Shown: one piece after another, positions 8,001 to 16,136 of the stretch
Numbering within the stretch: the first letter of the stretch is position 1
Layout of the letters: the number at the start of each line of letters is the position of its first letter
Source of the DNA: Goodfellowiella coeruleoviolacea
GTDB taxonomy: Bacteria; Actinomycetota; Actinomycetes; Mycobacteriales; Pseudonocardiaceae
Assembly (NCBI RefSeq): GCF_024171785.1
Contig: NZ_JAMTCK010000018.1
Coordinates: 151,579-215,578, forward strand
Direction: 5' to 3'
Length of the DNA stretch: 64,000 nt
Made by a program: the position numbers and the translations under genes
The notes under the pieces: model-generated
Seen by the model: only the letters and a program-made list of their open reading frames with translations
What the model was told of the DNA's origin: nothing
Database searches by the model: none

Positions 8001-9026
8001 TCACACTCCCGCGTCCGGCCAGTCCGCCGTGGACCCCGGGGCCAGTGCCCGGACCGCGGCCAGCGGGTCGACACCGGTGGGCAGCAGCCCGATGACCGGC
8101 GTGTCCACCCCGTTGGCCGCGTACTCGGCCACCCGGCGCCGGCACGCCTCGGCACTGCCGTGCACGACCAGCTCGTCCACCACCTCGTCCGGGATGGCGG
8201 CGTTGGCGGCCTTGCGGTCACCGGCCGCCCACGCCTCGTGCATGGGCCGCAGCAGCTCACCCCGGCCCAGCCAGTCGTGGAAGGCGGCGTAGGCGGGCAC
8301 GGTCAGGTAGCTGCTGATCATCAGCCGGCCCAGGGAACGCGCGGCGGCGGCGTCCTCGGTGGGGCAGACGAAGACGCGGGCGACCAGTTCGCTTCCCTCG
8401 CCCAGGGCCGCCCTGACCTTGGGCACGTCCCCCGGGGCCAGCCAGTTGGTGATGGCCCCGTCGGCCTCGCGCGCGGCCAGCCGCAGCATGCCCGGCCGCA
8501 GCGCGGCCACCATGATCGGCGGCGGCTGCTCGGGTGGCCGCTCCAGCCGGAACCCGCGCACCTGGAAGGTCTCGTAGCGCTCGTCCACCCGTTCCCCGGC
8601 CAGTGCCTCCCGCAGGAACCGCACGGTGTCCCGGGTGCGGGCGAGCGGGTCGGTGAAGCGCGCGGCGTTCCAGCGCTCCACGATCACCGGGGAGGATGTG
8701 CCCACGCCCAGCACGCACCGGCCCGGCGCCACCTCGGCCAGGCTGGCCGCGCTCATCGCCAGCAGGGCGGGGCCCCGGGTGTAGACGGGCGCGATGGCCG
8801 TGCCCACCCGGACCCGCGGCGCCCAGTCCGCGGCCAGGGCCAGCGGGGTGAACGCGTCGGTCCCGTTGGTCTCCGCCGACCAGACGTCGGTGTAGCCGAG
8901 TTCGGTCAGCTCCGCCACCAGGTCGCGGTGCGCCGGCAGCGGCACGCCGGCCAGCGGCAGGGTGATGCCCCAGCGCGCGTTGGCCGGGGCGCCGCGGCGA
9001 GCGGGTTCAGTTCCGGTGGGTTCCAC
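8001..9026 (-). CDS. LLM-class (F420-dependent) oxidoreductase
   Basis: This 341-residue TIM-barrel enzyme has luciferase-like monooxygenase family features: RWGITLPLAG at the N-terminus, LAELTELGYTDVWSAE, VRVGTAIAPVYTRGP, the RCVLGVGTSSP segment, and a C-terminal GVDTPVIGLLP. Members use coenzyme F420 (or FMN) to oxidise or reduce alcohols, aldehydes or lipids; the substrate cannot be told. I moved the start to the GTG at 9026 because GGGAGG lies five bases before it and the resulting length matches the family; the frame stays open upstream to 9203. It is the first gene of an operon with the TetR gene. Confidence 0.88.
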   Translation of the reverse strand: MEPTGTEPARRGAPANARWGITLPLAGVPLPAHRDLVAELTELGYTDVWSAETNGTDAFTPLALAADWAPRVRVGTAIAPVYTRGPALLAMSAASLAEVAPGRCVLGVGTSSPVIVERWNAARFTDPLARTRDTVRFLREALAGERVDERYETFQVRGFRLERPPEQPPPIMVAALRPGMLRLAAREADGAITNWLAPGDVPKVRAALGEGSELVARVFVCPTEDAAAARSLGRLMISSYLTVPAYAAFHDWLGRGELLRPMHEAWAAGDRKAANAAIPDEVVDELVVHGSAEACRRRVAEYAANGVDTPVIGLLPTGVDPLAAVRALAPGSTADWPDAGV

Positions 9027-9074
9027 CACGACCTCCCGTGCGGGTTGTCCAGCCGGTGCGGTGCGCACGATCAC

Positions 9075-9092
9075 GTACCGACCAGTCGGTAC
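9075..9092. promoter_or_regulatory. TetR operator palindrome
   Basis: Perfect 8-bp arms GTACCGAC and GTCGGTAC are separated by CA, 49 bp upstream of the chosen LLM start. The site matches the form of actinobacterial TetR operators. The adjacent TetR gene makes it the obvious ligand. Confidence 0.65.
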
Positions 9093-9161
9093 GCACCTTC
9101 GGCCGATGGTACCCAGCGGCGCCCGCCACCACCACGCCTCACCCGCCGCCGGAAAACAGCG

Positions 9162-9195
9162 GCGGCCCGATCCCAGCGCACGGGGATCGGGCCGC
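9162..9195 (-). terminator. Rho-independent terminator after the M23 peptidase gene
   Basis: A perfect 13-bp stem (GCGGCCCGATCCC at 9162-9174 with 9183-9195) encloses an 8-nt loop. On the minus strand it is followed by CGCTGTTTTCC, a short U-rich tail. Confidence 0.75.
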
Positions 9196-9252
9196 GGTCG
9201 CACTGCTGATGCGGTCGCGCTGCCGGTGCGGTCGCACCGCGGACCGGGCGCG

Positions 9253-10263
9253 TCAGCCGACCTGGATGCCCCTGGCGGCCAGCCACGGCAGCGGGTCGAT
9301 CTTCTGCGAACCGTTCAGCCACACCTCGAAGTGCAGGTGCGGGCCGGTGGAGTTGCCTCGGTTGCCCATGGTGGCGATCTCCTCGCCGGCGGCGACCCGC
9401 TGGCCCTGCTGCACCAGGATCTCGTTGACGTGCCCGTACACCGTGATGGTGCCGTCGTCGTGCTGCACCCGCACCCACAGGCCGAAGCCGCTGGCCGGAC
9501 CGGCCTCGACCACCGTGCCGTCGGCCACCGACAGCACCGGTGTGCCGATGACGTTGGCCAGGTCGATCCCGTAGTGCGTGGTGCCCCAGCGGCCACCGAA
9601 GCCGGAGGTGAACACGCCCTGGGTGGGCAGGACGAACCGGGCGCCCGCGCTGACCGAGGCCGTGGTGGCCGAGGTCGCCGCCGGGGCCTGCTCGGTGCTG
9701 GCGGCCGACTCGTCGGCCTCGTCGGCCTCGTCGGACTCGCTCGACTCGGCCGCGCCGCTGTCGGCCTGCTGCGCCTCGGCCGCCCGCGCGGCCTCCGCCT
9801 CGGCCTGCTGCTGCTTGGCCTGCTGGTCGAGGCCGACCGCGTGCAGCGCCAGGGTGTCGGCGTGCAGCTGGGCCTTGACCCGCTCGCCGTTGAGCAGCCG
9901 GCTGGCGTGGGTGACCACGCCAGCCTGGTCGCGGTCGGCGACCGCCGGGGTGGCGCTGGTCGTGGTGGCGCCGGACGCGGCGGCGCTGGTGGTCGTGGTC
10001 TGGGCCGCGCCGTCGAGGTCGGTGCCCAGTGCGGCGGCGGCGAGGCCGACGTTGGCGGCCAGCGGGGCGCTCGCCGAGGCGAACACGCCGAAGCCGTTGG
10101 TCGCGAGCGCGGCGGCGGCCAGCGCACCCGCCGCCATGGCGGTCACCAGCCGCTTACCACTGCCGGAGGTCGGCTCCTGCTCGCTGCGGTGCGCGCCGTG
10201 GCCGGGGTCCGCCTTCGGGGTGGGCGGGACGCCGTGGCCGCGGCGATTCGTGTGCCGGGTCAA
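9253..10263 (-). CDS. M23-family peptidoglycan endopeptidase (LytM domain)
   Basis: The product has 336 residues. A twin-basic N-terminus and one hydrophobic segment (residues 38-60, KRLVTAMAAGALAAAALA) serve as signal or anchor. A long Ala/Thr/Ser/Glu-rich linker with a possible coiled coil covers about 90-205. The C-terminal LytM domain (210-330) has the zinc-ligand motifs HYGIDLAN and the final HLHFEVW, plus GHVNEI-V-QGQ. It probably cuts cell-wall cross-links during growth. The start codon is TTG with AAAGG seven bases upstream. It lies just beyond a class A PBP gene on the same strand but is separated from it by a terminator and has its own promoter and leader. Confidence 0.88.
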   Translation of the reverse strand: MTRHTNRRGHGVPPTPKADPGHGAHRSEQEPTSGSGKRLVTAMAAGALAAAALATNGFGVFASASAPLAANVGLAAAALGTDLDGAAQTTTTSAAASGATTTSATPAVADRDQAGVVTHASRLLNGERVKAQLHADTLALHAVGLDQQAKQQQAEAEAARAAEAQQADSGAAESSESDEADEADESAASTEQAPAATSATTASVSAGARFVLPTQGVFTSGFGGRWGTTHYGIDLANVIGTPVLSVADGTVVEAGPASGFGLWVRVQHDDGTITVYGHVNEILVQQGQRVAAGEEIATMGNRGNSTGPHLHFEVWLNGSQKIDPLPWLAARGIQVG

Positions 10264-10350
10264 GGTGTGCCTTTCTGGTCGGGGAGTTCGATCGGACGCC
10301 CGGCCGGGGAACCGGGTGAGTTGTCCAGACGGAGATCAACTCTGTGTCCT

Positions 10351-10363
10351 TTCGGTGACCGAA
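10351..10363. promoter_or_regulatory. Palindrome in the M23 gene leader
   Basis: TTCGGTGACCGAA is a perfect palindrome with a single central base. It lies about 90 bases upstream of the TTG start and downstream of the predicted promoter, so it could act in DNA (operator) or RNA (small hairpin). Confidence 0.4.
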
Positions 10364-10382
10364 CCGTGATTTCGCAGCCGGG

Positions 10383-10412
10383 ACCGTAACCATGAGTAGC
10401 GATTTTTGGCAA
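10383..10412 (-). promoter_or_regulatory. Candidate sigma-70 promoter for the M23 peptidase gene
   Basis: On the minus strand TTGCCA, an 18-bp spacer and TACGGT are present. Transcription from here would give a leader of about 110 bases. Confidence 0.4.
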
Positions 10413-10798
10413 CCCTCAGTGATCATCGCCGGCCGACACGTGACGAAGGCCACTGATCGTCACTCTGCGTATCGATCCCGGACCCCCTCCCACACCCCCG
10501 GCACCCCACCGGACGCAGCGCGCCAGCCGCGCACCGGCCAGCCGCCCCCGCCCCGCTTCCCACCACCTGGGACAGAAAGCCCTGGTGGCACCCGAACCCA
10601 CTGCCGCGCGCGGCGCCCCGCGGCGACCGCGTCCAACCCGCCCACACCACCGGGAGATCCAGCAAAACCCCAGGTCAAGAGCACTTGACAACACAGCGCG
10701 TAGTCACTACCAGGAGTAAACGGAGACAGCCTCCGAAGGGAAAGATTTGGTTATCACTGAAGCCCTCATGAGTCTGGGCTTCATCGAAAAACCCGGTG
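10413..10798. other. Intergenic stretch between the PBP terminator and the M23 promoter
   Basis: About 385 bp without a convincing gene on either strand: the short open frames lack ribosome-binding sites and start-proximal features. It has an AT-richer part at 10700-10800. I see no known RNA motif. Confidence 0.5.
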
Positions 10799-10839
10799 AA
10801 AAAACGGGGTGGGACAGCCCGAAGGCCATCCCACCCCGT
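10799..10839 (-). terminator. Rho-independent terminator of the PBP gene
   Basis: An 11-bp perfect stem (ACGGGGTGGGA at 10804-10814 with 10829-10839) closes a 14-nt loop. On the minus strand the stem is followed by TTTTTT, making a textbook intrinsic terminator 35 bases after the stop codon. Confidence 0.88.
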
Positions 10840-10873
10840 CCACCACGGCTGGACCCGACCGGCCCGGGCCCGC

Positions 10874-13030
10874 CTACTGGTAGCGCGGGTCCGGCGCGGG
10901 CAACTGCTTGATCTCCTTGCCCTCGTGGATCACCTTCATGGCCTTGAACCACGTCGGCGCGGCCACGTCACCGCCGTACACCCCCGGGCTGCCGTTCTTG
11001 CCGCACAGCCGGGGCGGGTTGCCCCGGCAGATCACCTGCGGCGACACCCCGTCGGAGAAGGTCAGCACCGCGCCCGCGTACTGCGGGGTGGCACCGATGA
11101 AGCCCACCGACATGTGGTCGTTGGTGGTGCCGGTCTTGCCCATGATCGGCCGGTTGGGGTCCCAACCGGTCTCCTGGGCCGCCCGCGCCGAGGTGCCGCC
11201 CGGCTTGTCGTCCTGGCTCATGCCCACGACCAGCGTGTTCGCCAGCGCCGGGTCCACCACCTGCTCGCACGGCTGCTCGTTGAGCTGCACCGGCTTGCCG
11301 TTGCGGTCCAGCACCTGCTCCACCGGTGACGGCGGGCACCAGGTGCCGCCGCTCATCAGCGTCGCCGAGACGTTGGCCAGCTCCAGCACGCTGGTCGGGC
11401 CGACGCCCAGGGTGAACGAGCCGGCGTTCTCCTGCTTGAACTGGTCGCCCTGGGACGGACCGTTGGAGCCGTCCGCCTTCAGGGTCTGACCCTGCCGGTT
11501 GACCCCCTGCATGCTCTCCCGCATGCCCAGCCGGACGGCCATGTCCACCACCGGAGCCACCCCGCCGAGCCACTCCTCCAGGATGACGAACCCGGTGTTG
11601 GGCGAGGTCGCCAGCGCGTTGGTCAGGGTGCGTTCCTCCGGCCCGCCCTCCGAGGCGTTCTTCAGGCAGTAGAAGCGCTCACCCCGACCGGCCGACTGGC
11701 AGTTCGGGCCGCCACCCTTGAACATCTGCGAGGTGTAGAACGACGGCGTCGGAATCATCTGGTTGATCCCGGTGACGTGCTTCTCCAGCGCCGCCGCCGC
11801 GGTGAACACCTTGTAGATCGAGCCGGCACCGAAGTTGGTGACCTCGCTGGGCAGGTCGTAGGAGGTCTGCCCGGCGTCGGCGTCCGGGCCGTAGTCCCGG
11901 TTGGCCACCAGCGCCCGCACCCGGTGCTTGTCCGTGCCCGGCTCCACAATGGACATCACGTTGGCGATTCCCTTGGTGGTCTTGGGAACCTCCTCCTCGG
12001 CCGCCCGCTTGGCCGCGTCGGTGGCCTTGCGGTCCAGCGTGGTCCTGACCGTGTAGCCGCCGCGCTTCAACTCGTCCTTGGACAGACCGGCCTTGGCCAG
12101 GTACTCCTGCAGGTAGGAGCAGAAGAACCCGTCCACCTCGCCGTCGCCCGCGCCCACGCAGTCGCTGGCGGGCACGTTCAGCGGCGAGACCACGCCCAGC
12201 GGGGCCGCCTTGTACTCCTCGGCGGCCTTCTTGGCCTGATCGGAGTTGCTGTCGCCGAACATGTTGTTGCGCAGCATCCGGTCGATCACGGTGTTGCGCC
12301 GCTCCAGCGCGTCCTCCGGCGACTTGCTCAGCGCGCTCGGCCGGTTGACCAGACCCGCGAGCAGGGCCGCCTGCGGCACGGTCAACTTGTCCGGGGTGGT
12401 GTTGAAGTACGTGCGGGCAGCGGCACCGACCCCGTAGGTCCGGCTGCCGTAGGGCACGATGTTCAGGTAGGCGGTGAGGATCTCGTCCTTGCTCATCTTC
12501 TGTTCGAGCTGCAGGGCGATGCGGGCCTCTTTCAGCTTGCGACCCAGGCTCACCTCGGTCGCCTTGGCGTAGCCCTCCTCGGTGCCGTCCCCGATCACGT
12601 ACGCCAGGTAGTTCTTGACGTACTGCTGGGTGAGCGACGAGCCACCACCGCTCACCTCCCCCTCCACGCCGGCCTGGGCCGCGGCCCGCGCCACGCCCTG
12701 CCAGTCCACCCCGTGGTGGGAGTAGAACCTCTCGTCCTCGACCGCGACGATGGCGTTCTTCATCGCGGCCGAGATCTGGTCGGACTTCACGGGAATCCGG
12801 TACTGCTTGTAGAGATAGGCGATCGGGTTGCCGTCCTTGTCCTCGATCGTGGTCATCAGCGGCAGCTGGCCCTCGGCCAACTCCCCCGATGTCTGATCAA
12901 CGGTGTCGGCGGCCCGGTTGGACGCCAACCCGAGCCCTCCCGCGATCGGGAAGAGAACGGCGGCGACCAGCACACCCGCCGTACCGCACAACCCGACGAG
13001 TTTGATCAGTCCCGACGCGCGCGTCGCCAC
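10874..13030 (-). CDS. Class A penicillin-binding protein (glycosyltransferase plus transpeptidase)
   Basis: This 718-residue bifunctional murein synthase polymerises and cross-links peptidoglycan outside the membrane. Residues 10-37 form one membrane anchor. The glycosyltransferase domain (about 60-240) shows EDERFYSHHGVD at 98, then GGSSLTQQ-VKN and RK-EA--AL-LE. The transpeptidase domain has the nucleophile motif SIYK near 402, the SPN motif (SxN) and KTGT near 630. The tail is short. The start is GTG with GGAAGGGG about 12 bases upstream. An intrinsic terminator follows. It is next to, but not in an operon with, an M23 cell-wall hydrolase. Confidence 0.93.
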   Translation of the reverse strand: MATRASGLIKLVGLCGTAGVLVAAVLFPIAGGLGLASNRAADTVDQTSGELAEGQLPLMTTIEDKDGNPIAYLYKQYRIPVKSDQISAAMKNAIVAVEDERFYSHHGVDWQGVARAAAQAGVEGEVSGGGSSLTQQYVKNYLAYVIGDGTEEGYAKATEVSLGRKLKEARIALQLEQKMSKDEILTAYLNIVPYGSRTYGVGAAARTYFNTTPDKLTVPQAALLAGLVNRPSALSKSPEDALERRNTVIDRMLRNNMFGDSNSDQAKKAAEEYKAAPLGVVSPLNVPASDCVGAGDGEVDGFFCSYLQEYLAKAGLSKDELKRGGYTVRTTLDRKATDAAKRAAEEEVPKTTKGIANVMSIVEPGTDKHRVRALVANRDYGPDADAGQTSYDLPSEVTNFGAGSIYKVFTAAAALEKHVTGINQMIPTPSFYTSQMFKGGGPNCQSAGRGERFYCLKNASEGGPEERTLTNALATSPNTGFVILEEWLGGVAPVVDMAVRLGMRESMQGVNRQGQTLKADGSNGPSQGDQFKQENAGSFTLGVGPTSVLELANVSATLMSGGTWCPPSPVEQVLDRNGKPVQLNEQPCEQVVDPALANTLVVGMSQDDKPGGTSARAAQETGWDPNRPIMGKTGTTNDHMSVGFIGATPQYAGAVLTFSDGVSPQVICRGNPPRLCGKNGSPGVYGGDVAAPTWFKAMKVIHEGKEIKQLPAPDPRYQ

Positions 13031-13467
13031 GAATGAGCAACCCCTTCCAGCTTCCAGTCACTCCAGAACACATCGCCGAACACCCGCTGACCGACGTGGG
13101 CTGTACCGCCCAGCTGTCGATCAACCCTCATCTACAAGGTCGTTGCATACCCGGCTGAGGTTGCTCGCGAACCAGAAAAATGTGAGCGGTTGTTCGGCGG
13201 CACGGAGAAATTACCCCGCCGTGGTTGTGGCGACGGTGAGGGATGCCACCGCCGCGGGCGTGAGGCGGGCCACAGGCTTGCCGGGCGGGGCTGTCGCGAC
13301 CCGCCCGCGGCGCGGACGTCCGCACGCCCGCCCGGCCTGCCGGAGTGGACGGCGACGGTGAGTCCACACGGGATGGTGGGCGGCCGAGGCACCGGGCTTC
13401 GTGGGTTGCGCGTCCTCGGTGTGAAGAGCGGTGACGTGAAGGGCGGTGAGCCGCCAGGAAACCACGG
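13031..13467. other. Gene-free divergent region between PBP and MarR genes
   Basis: This stretch of about 440 bp should hold the PBP promoter and leader. I could not pick a convincing promoter. It contains one long-range inverted repeat with 10-bp arms (GCCGCGGGCG at 13251-13260 and its complement at 13302-13311) and a small GGCGG/CCGCC hairpin near 13442. No plausible protein-coding gene is visible. Confidence 0.5.
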
Positions 13468-13492
13468 CCCTTTGAATTCGAAGCAGTAGACT
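13468..13492 (+). promoter_or_regulatory. MarR half-degenerate operator and -10 box
   Basis: The sequence at 13468-13485 ends in TGAATTCGAAGCA, which matches the right arm of the two better operators at 14149 and 14188. It is followed directly by TAGACT (13487-13492) and, 7 bp later, the ATG of the MarR gene. The layout fits autorepression of a leaderless gene. Confidence 0.6.
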
Positions 13493-13499
13493 CTCCGTC

Positions 13500-14003
13500 A
13501 TGGCTGACTCGCCCCGGTCGCTCGACCCCGTCCAGCTCGGCGCCTACTTCGACCTCATCGAGGTGAGCAGCCTGCTTCGGTACGCGGTCGAGCAGCAGTT
13601 GCGCGAGGCCGGTGATCTCAGCTACGTGCAGTTCCAGCTGCTGGCCCGCCTCGGGGACTCGCCAACGGGCAGCCAGCGGATGACCGACCTGGCCGACGGC
13701 GTCGTCTACAGCCGCAGCGGCCTGACCTACCAGGCGGGCCTGCTCGAAAAGGCGGGCCTGGTGGTGCGGGCCCCCTCTCCGGAGGATGAACGGGTCACCA
13801 CGGTCACCATCACCGACGCGGGACGCGCGCTGCTCGCGAAGGTGCTCCCCGGGCACGTCGAGGTCGTCAGGGGCATGCTCTTCGAGCCACTCTCGCGCGA
13901 GGACGTCATGACGCTCGCGGGCCTGCTGGCGCCGGTGCGGGACCACATGCGCTCGACGCCGCCCCGCTCGGCAGCGCCCCGTCGCCGCCAGCGCGAAGCC
14001 TGA
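13500..14003 (+). CDS. MarR-family transcriptional regulator
   Basis: This 167-residue winged-helix regulator has the family order: dimerising N-terminal helix, LSYVQFQLLARLGDSP, recognition region RMTDLADGVVYSRSGLTYQAGLLEKAGLV (residues 60-90), the wing motif PEDERVTTVTITDAGRALL, and a C-terminal dimer helix. It is probably a repressor of the adjacent quinone oxidoreductase gene and of itself, because near-identical TGCTTC-n-GAAGCA palindromes precede both genes. MarR proteins paired with quinone reductases usually sense oxidants or electrophiles, but this protein has no cysteine in its DNA-binding domain, so the signal is unclear. Transcription is probably leaderless. Confidence 0.92.
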   Translation: MADSPRSLDPVQLGAYFDLIEVSSLLRYAVEQQLREAGDLSYVQFQLLARLGDSPTGSQRMTDLADGVVYSRSGLTYQAGLLEKAGLVVRAPSPEDERVTTVTITDAGRALLAKVLPGHVEVVRGMLFEPLSREDVMTLAGLLAPVRDHMRSTPPRSAAPRRRQREA

Positions 14004-14148
14004 GAACTCCGCCCGCTCCCCTGCCGCACCGTCGCGCCACCACCCCGCCGGCGGTGACACTCAGCCCGCGGAACAGCCGCGCGGTGCGTCAGAGGCGGCC
14101 GCAGCCACCCCGCCGTGCCGGCGGACGCTCCCGGTGACCGACGTCACT

Positions 14149-14205
14149 TTGCTTCAAATTCGAAGCAACACTAGTCTGATCCCAAAATGCTTCGGATTCG
14201 AAGCA
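14149..14205 (+). promoter_or_regulatory. Two MarR operators flanking the quinone oxidoreductase promoter
   Basis: Operator 1 (14149-14168) is TTGCTTCAAATTCGAAGCAA and operator 2 (14188-14205) is TGCTTCGGATTCGAAGCA, 38 bp apart centre to centre. A promoter TTGCTT (14149-14154), 17-bp spacer, TAGTCT (14172-14177) overlaps operator 1, and its start point would fall just before operator 2. This is a tight repression layout. Confidence 0.75.
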
Positions 14206-14230
14206 ATACCACGGTGACAGCGAGGCCCCC

Positions 14231-15166
14231 ATGAAGGCAGTGCGTTTCCACGACCACGGCGACTCCGACGTCCTGCGCTACGAGGACGTGCAGCGACCCG
14301 TCCCCGGCGCCGGGCAGGTCCGGATCCGCGTGGTCGCGACGTCGTTCAATCCCGTCGATGCCAGCATCCGCGCCGGCTCCATGCAGGGCCCGATCCCGGT
14401 GGCGCTGCCGCACACCCCCGGCCTCGACGTCGCCGGCACGGTCGACGCGCTGGGCGAGGGGGTGGCCGGCGTCCAGGTCGGTGACGAGGTCATCGGCTTC
14501 CTCCCGATGGGAGCAGACGGCGCGGCAGCCGAGTACGTCCTCGCTCCGGCCGAGATCCTCACACCGGCGCCCACGAGCATCCCGCTGGCCGACACCGCCG
14601 CGGTGCCGCTGGTGGGCCTCACCGCGTGGCAGGCGCTGTTCGACCACGGTGGACTGGTGGCCGGGCAACGCGTGCTGATCAACGGCGCGGGCGGAGCGGT
14701 CGGCGGCTACGCCGTGCAACTGGCCAAGCACGCCGGTGCCCACGTCATCGCCACGGCCAGCCCGCGCAGCAGCGAGCGCGTCACGGCCGCGGGCGCGGAC
14801 GAGGTCATCGACCACACCGCCACCGAGGTGGTGACCGCGCCGGTCGACATCGTGCTCAACCTCGCCCCGGTCGACCCGGCGCGGCTGACCGCGCTGGCCG
14901 CCCTGGTCCGCCCGGGCGGTGTCGTCGTGAACACCACGGTGTGGATGCCCGCGCCCACCGACGAGGAACGCGGCGTGCGCGGCGTCGACCTCTTCGTCCG
15001 CAGCGACGCCGAACAACTGGCGCGGCTGGTGGCCCTCGTCGACCGCGGCGAGCTGCGGGTGGACGTCGCGCAGCGGGTGCCGCTGGCCGAGTTGCCGGCG
15101 GTCCACGCCAGCGCCGCCACGGGCGCGCTGTCCGGCAAGGTCCTCGTCCTCCCGGCCCACGACTGA
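14231..15166 (+). CDS. NADP-dependent quinone oxidoreductase (zinc-free MDR family)
   Basis: This 311-residue medium-chain reductase probably reduces quinones or enones with NADPH in the cytoplasm. The N-terminal GroES-like half starts MKAVRFHDHGDSDVLRYEDV. The Rossmann half has LINGAGGAVGGYAVQLAKHAGAHVIAT near residue 145. The catalytic-zinc ligands of alcohol dehydrogenases are missing, as expected for the QOR branch. It lies downstream of the MarR gene on the same strand with its own promoter and two operators. The reverse strand is also open across much of the gene, but this is a base-composition effect. Confidence 0.92.
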   Translation: MKAVRFHDHGDSDVLRYEDVQRPVPGAGQVRIRVVATSFNPVDASIRAGSMQGPIPVALPHTPGLDVAGTVDALGEGVAGVQVGDEVIGFLPMGADGAAAEYVLAPAEILTPAPTSIPLADTAAVPLVGLTAWQALFDHGGLVAGQRVLINGAGGAVGGYAVQLAKHAGAHVIATASPRSSERVTAAGADEVIDHTATEVVTAPVDIVLNLAPVDPARLTALAALVRPGGVVVNTTVWMPAPTDEERGVRGVDLFVRSDAEQLARLVALVDRGELRVDVAQRVPLAELPAVHASAATGALSGKVLVLPAHD

Positions 15167-15270
15167 CGTCTCCTGTGACGGCGGTGAGGGGCCGCGAAAC
15201 CCGGCGGAGCCGGCCACAGCCGAACGCCTCCGTGTCCCGGCCGTCCACGCGATCACGGCAGAATGCCCGG

Positions 15271-15861
15271 ATGCTCCCCAGCGTTGCCGACTCCTGGGCC
15301 CAGATCACCGCCTGGCTGCGTGACCGCACGCCCGTCTCCGCCGCGCACCTCGGCCCACCGGCCACCGAGCACGACATCGCGGACGTGGTGGCACTGCTGG
15401 GCCGGCCACTGCCCGCGGACCTGGTCGAGTGGTGGCGCCGGTGCTGTGGCGTGACCGAGTTCGTCACCGGGAGGTTGATAGCGCCCAGGTACGCGCCATA
15501 CACCCTCGACGAGGTCGTGGACAACCGCGAGACGATGCTCGCGGTCGCCTCCTGCGCCGACGCCGCGGACACCGCGGCCCTCGCCGCCGAGCCCGCCGGC
15601 TCCCCGTGCGTCGACTGGTTGCCGGTGTGGTTGCCCATCGCGCACGACGGCGGCGGCTGCCTGCTGTTCGCCGACCTGCGCCCCGGCTCGCTGCACGGGT
15701 GCGTCATGGAGTGGGACGAGTACGAAGGCGCCACCGGCGAGCCGCGGTGGCCCAGCATCGCCGCGATGCTCGCCGAGATCGCCCACGCGCTGCACCACGG
15801 CACGGACATCGACGGTCTCCGCGTCGAAGCATGCGACGACGGAACCCTCGACTGGGTCTGA
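15271..15861 (+). CDS. SMI1/KNR4 family protein
   Basis: This 196-residue protein has SMI1/KNR4 (SUKH-like) features: ATEHDIADVVALLGRPLPADLVEWWRRC at residues 31-58 and a later WLPVWLPIAHDGGGCLLFADLRPG segment. In bacteria this superfamily includes many toxin-immunity proteins, but no toxin gene is adjacent, so it may be an orphan or have another binding role. The ATG at 15271 follows a possible -10 box (CAGAAT, 6 bp before), which suggests a leaderless start. It lies about 100 bp after the quinone oxidoreductase gene on the same strand. Confidence 0.8.
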   Translation: MLPSVADSWAQITAWLRDRTPVSAAHLGPPATEHDIADVVALLGRPLPADLVEWWRRCCGVTEFVTGRLIAPRYAPYTLDEVVDNRETMLAVASCADAADTAALAAEPAGSPCVDWLPVWLPIAHDGGGCLLFADLRPGSLHGCVMEWDEYEGATGEPRWPSIAAMLAEIAHALHHGTDIDGLRVEACDDGTLDWV

Positions 15862-16136
15862 GGCACTCCGCCAGTGGCATGGCCGCACACCGGCGCGGCA
15901 GCCGTCCGGCCGGCGACACGCATGCCTATCGCGGCAGCCGAGAGCTTCGTTGGTGTCCATCGAGTCGAAGAAGCCCATGTGCCCGAAGCGCATCGCGACA
16001 GCGGTGGCGGAGTGGTTCAGGCCGGTGAGTAGCCGAGTGCCTCCCGCCGGGTGGCGAGAGCGTCCCGCCGTGGCGCCATAGCCACTCTCCCGGATCGCAT
16101 GATCACCCACGGTATCGGACCGAGCGTCCCGTCGGG

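Noticed and set aside
10295..10330. A GGGGAACC...GGGTGA stretch resembling a c-di-AMP (ydaO) riboswitch core.
   Set aside because: It reads on the plus strand, while the M23 gene it would control is on the minus strand; the paired helices cannot be drawn.
13251..13311. Inverted repeat in the PBP-MarR intergenic region as a terminator.
   Set aside because: The loop is 41 bases, no gene ends there and there is no U-tract; both flanking genes point away.
15862..16136. A minus-strand frame with LLTGLNHSATAVAMRFGHMG that looked protein-like.
   Set aside because: It has no start with a ribosome-binding site and no recognised family; at most a decayed fragment, so not listed.
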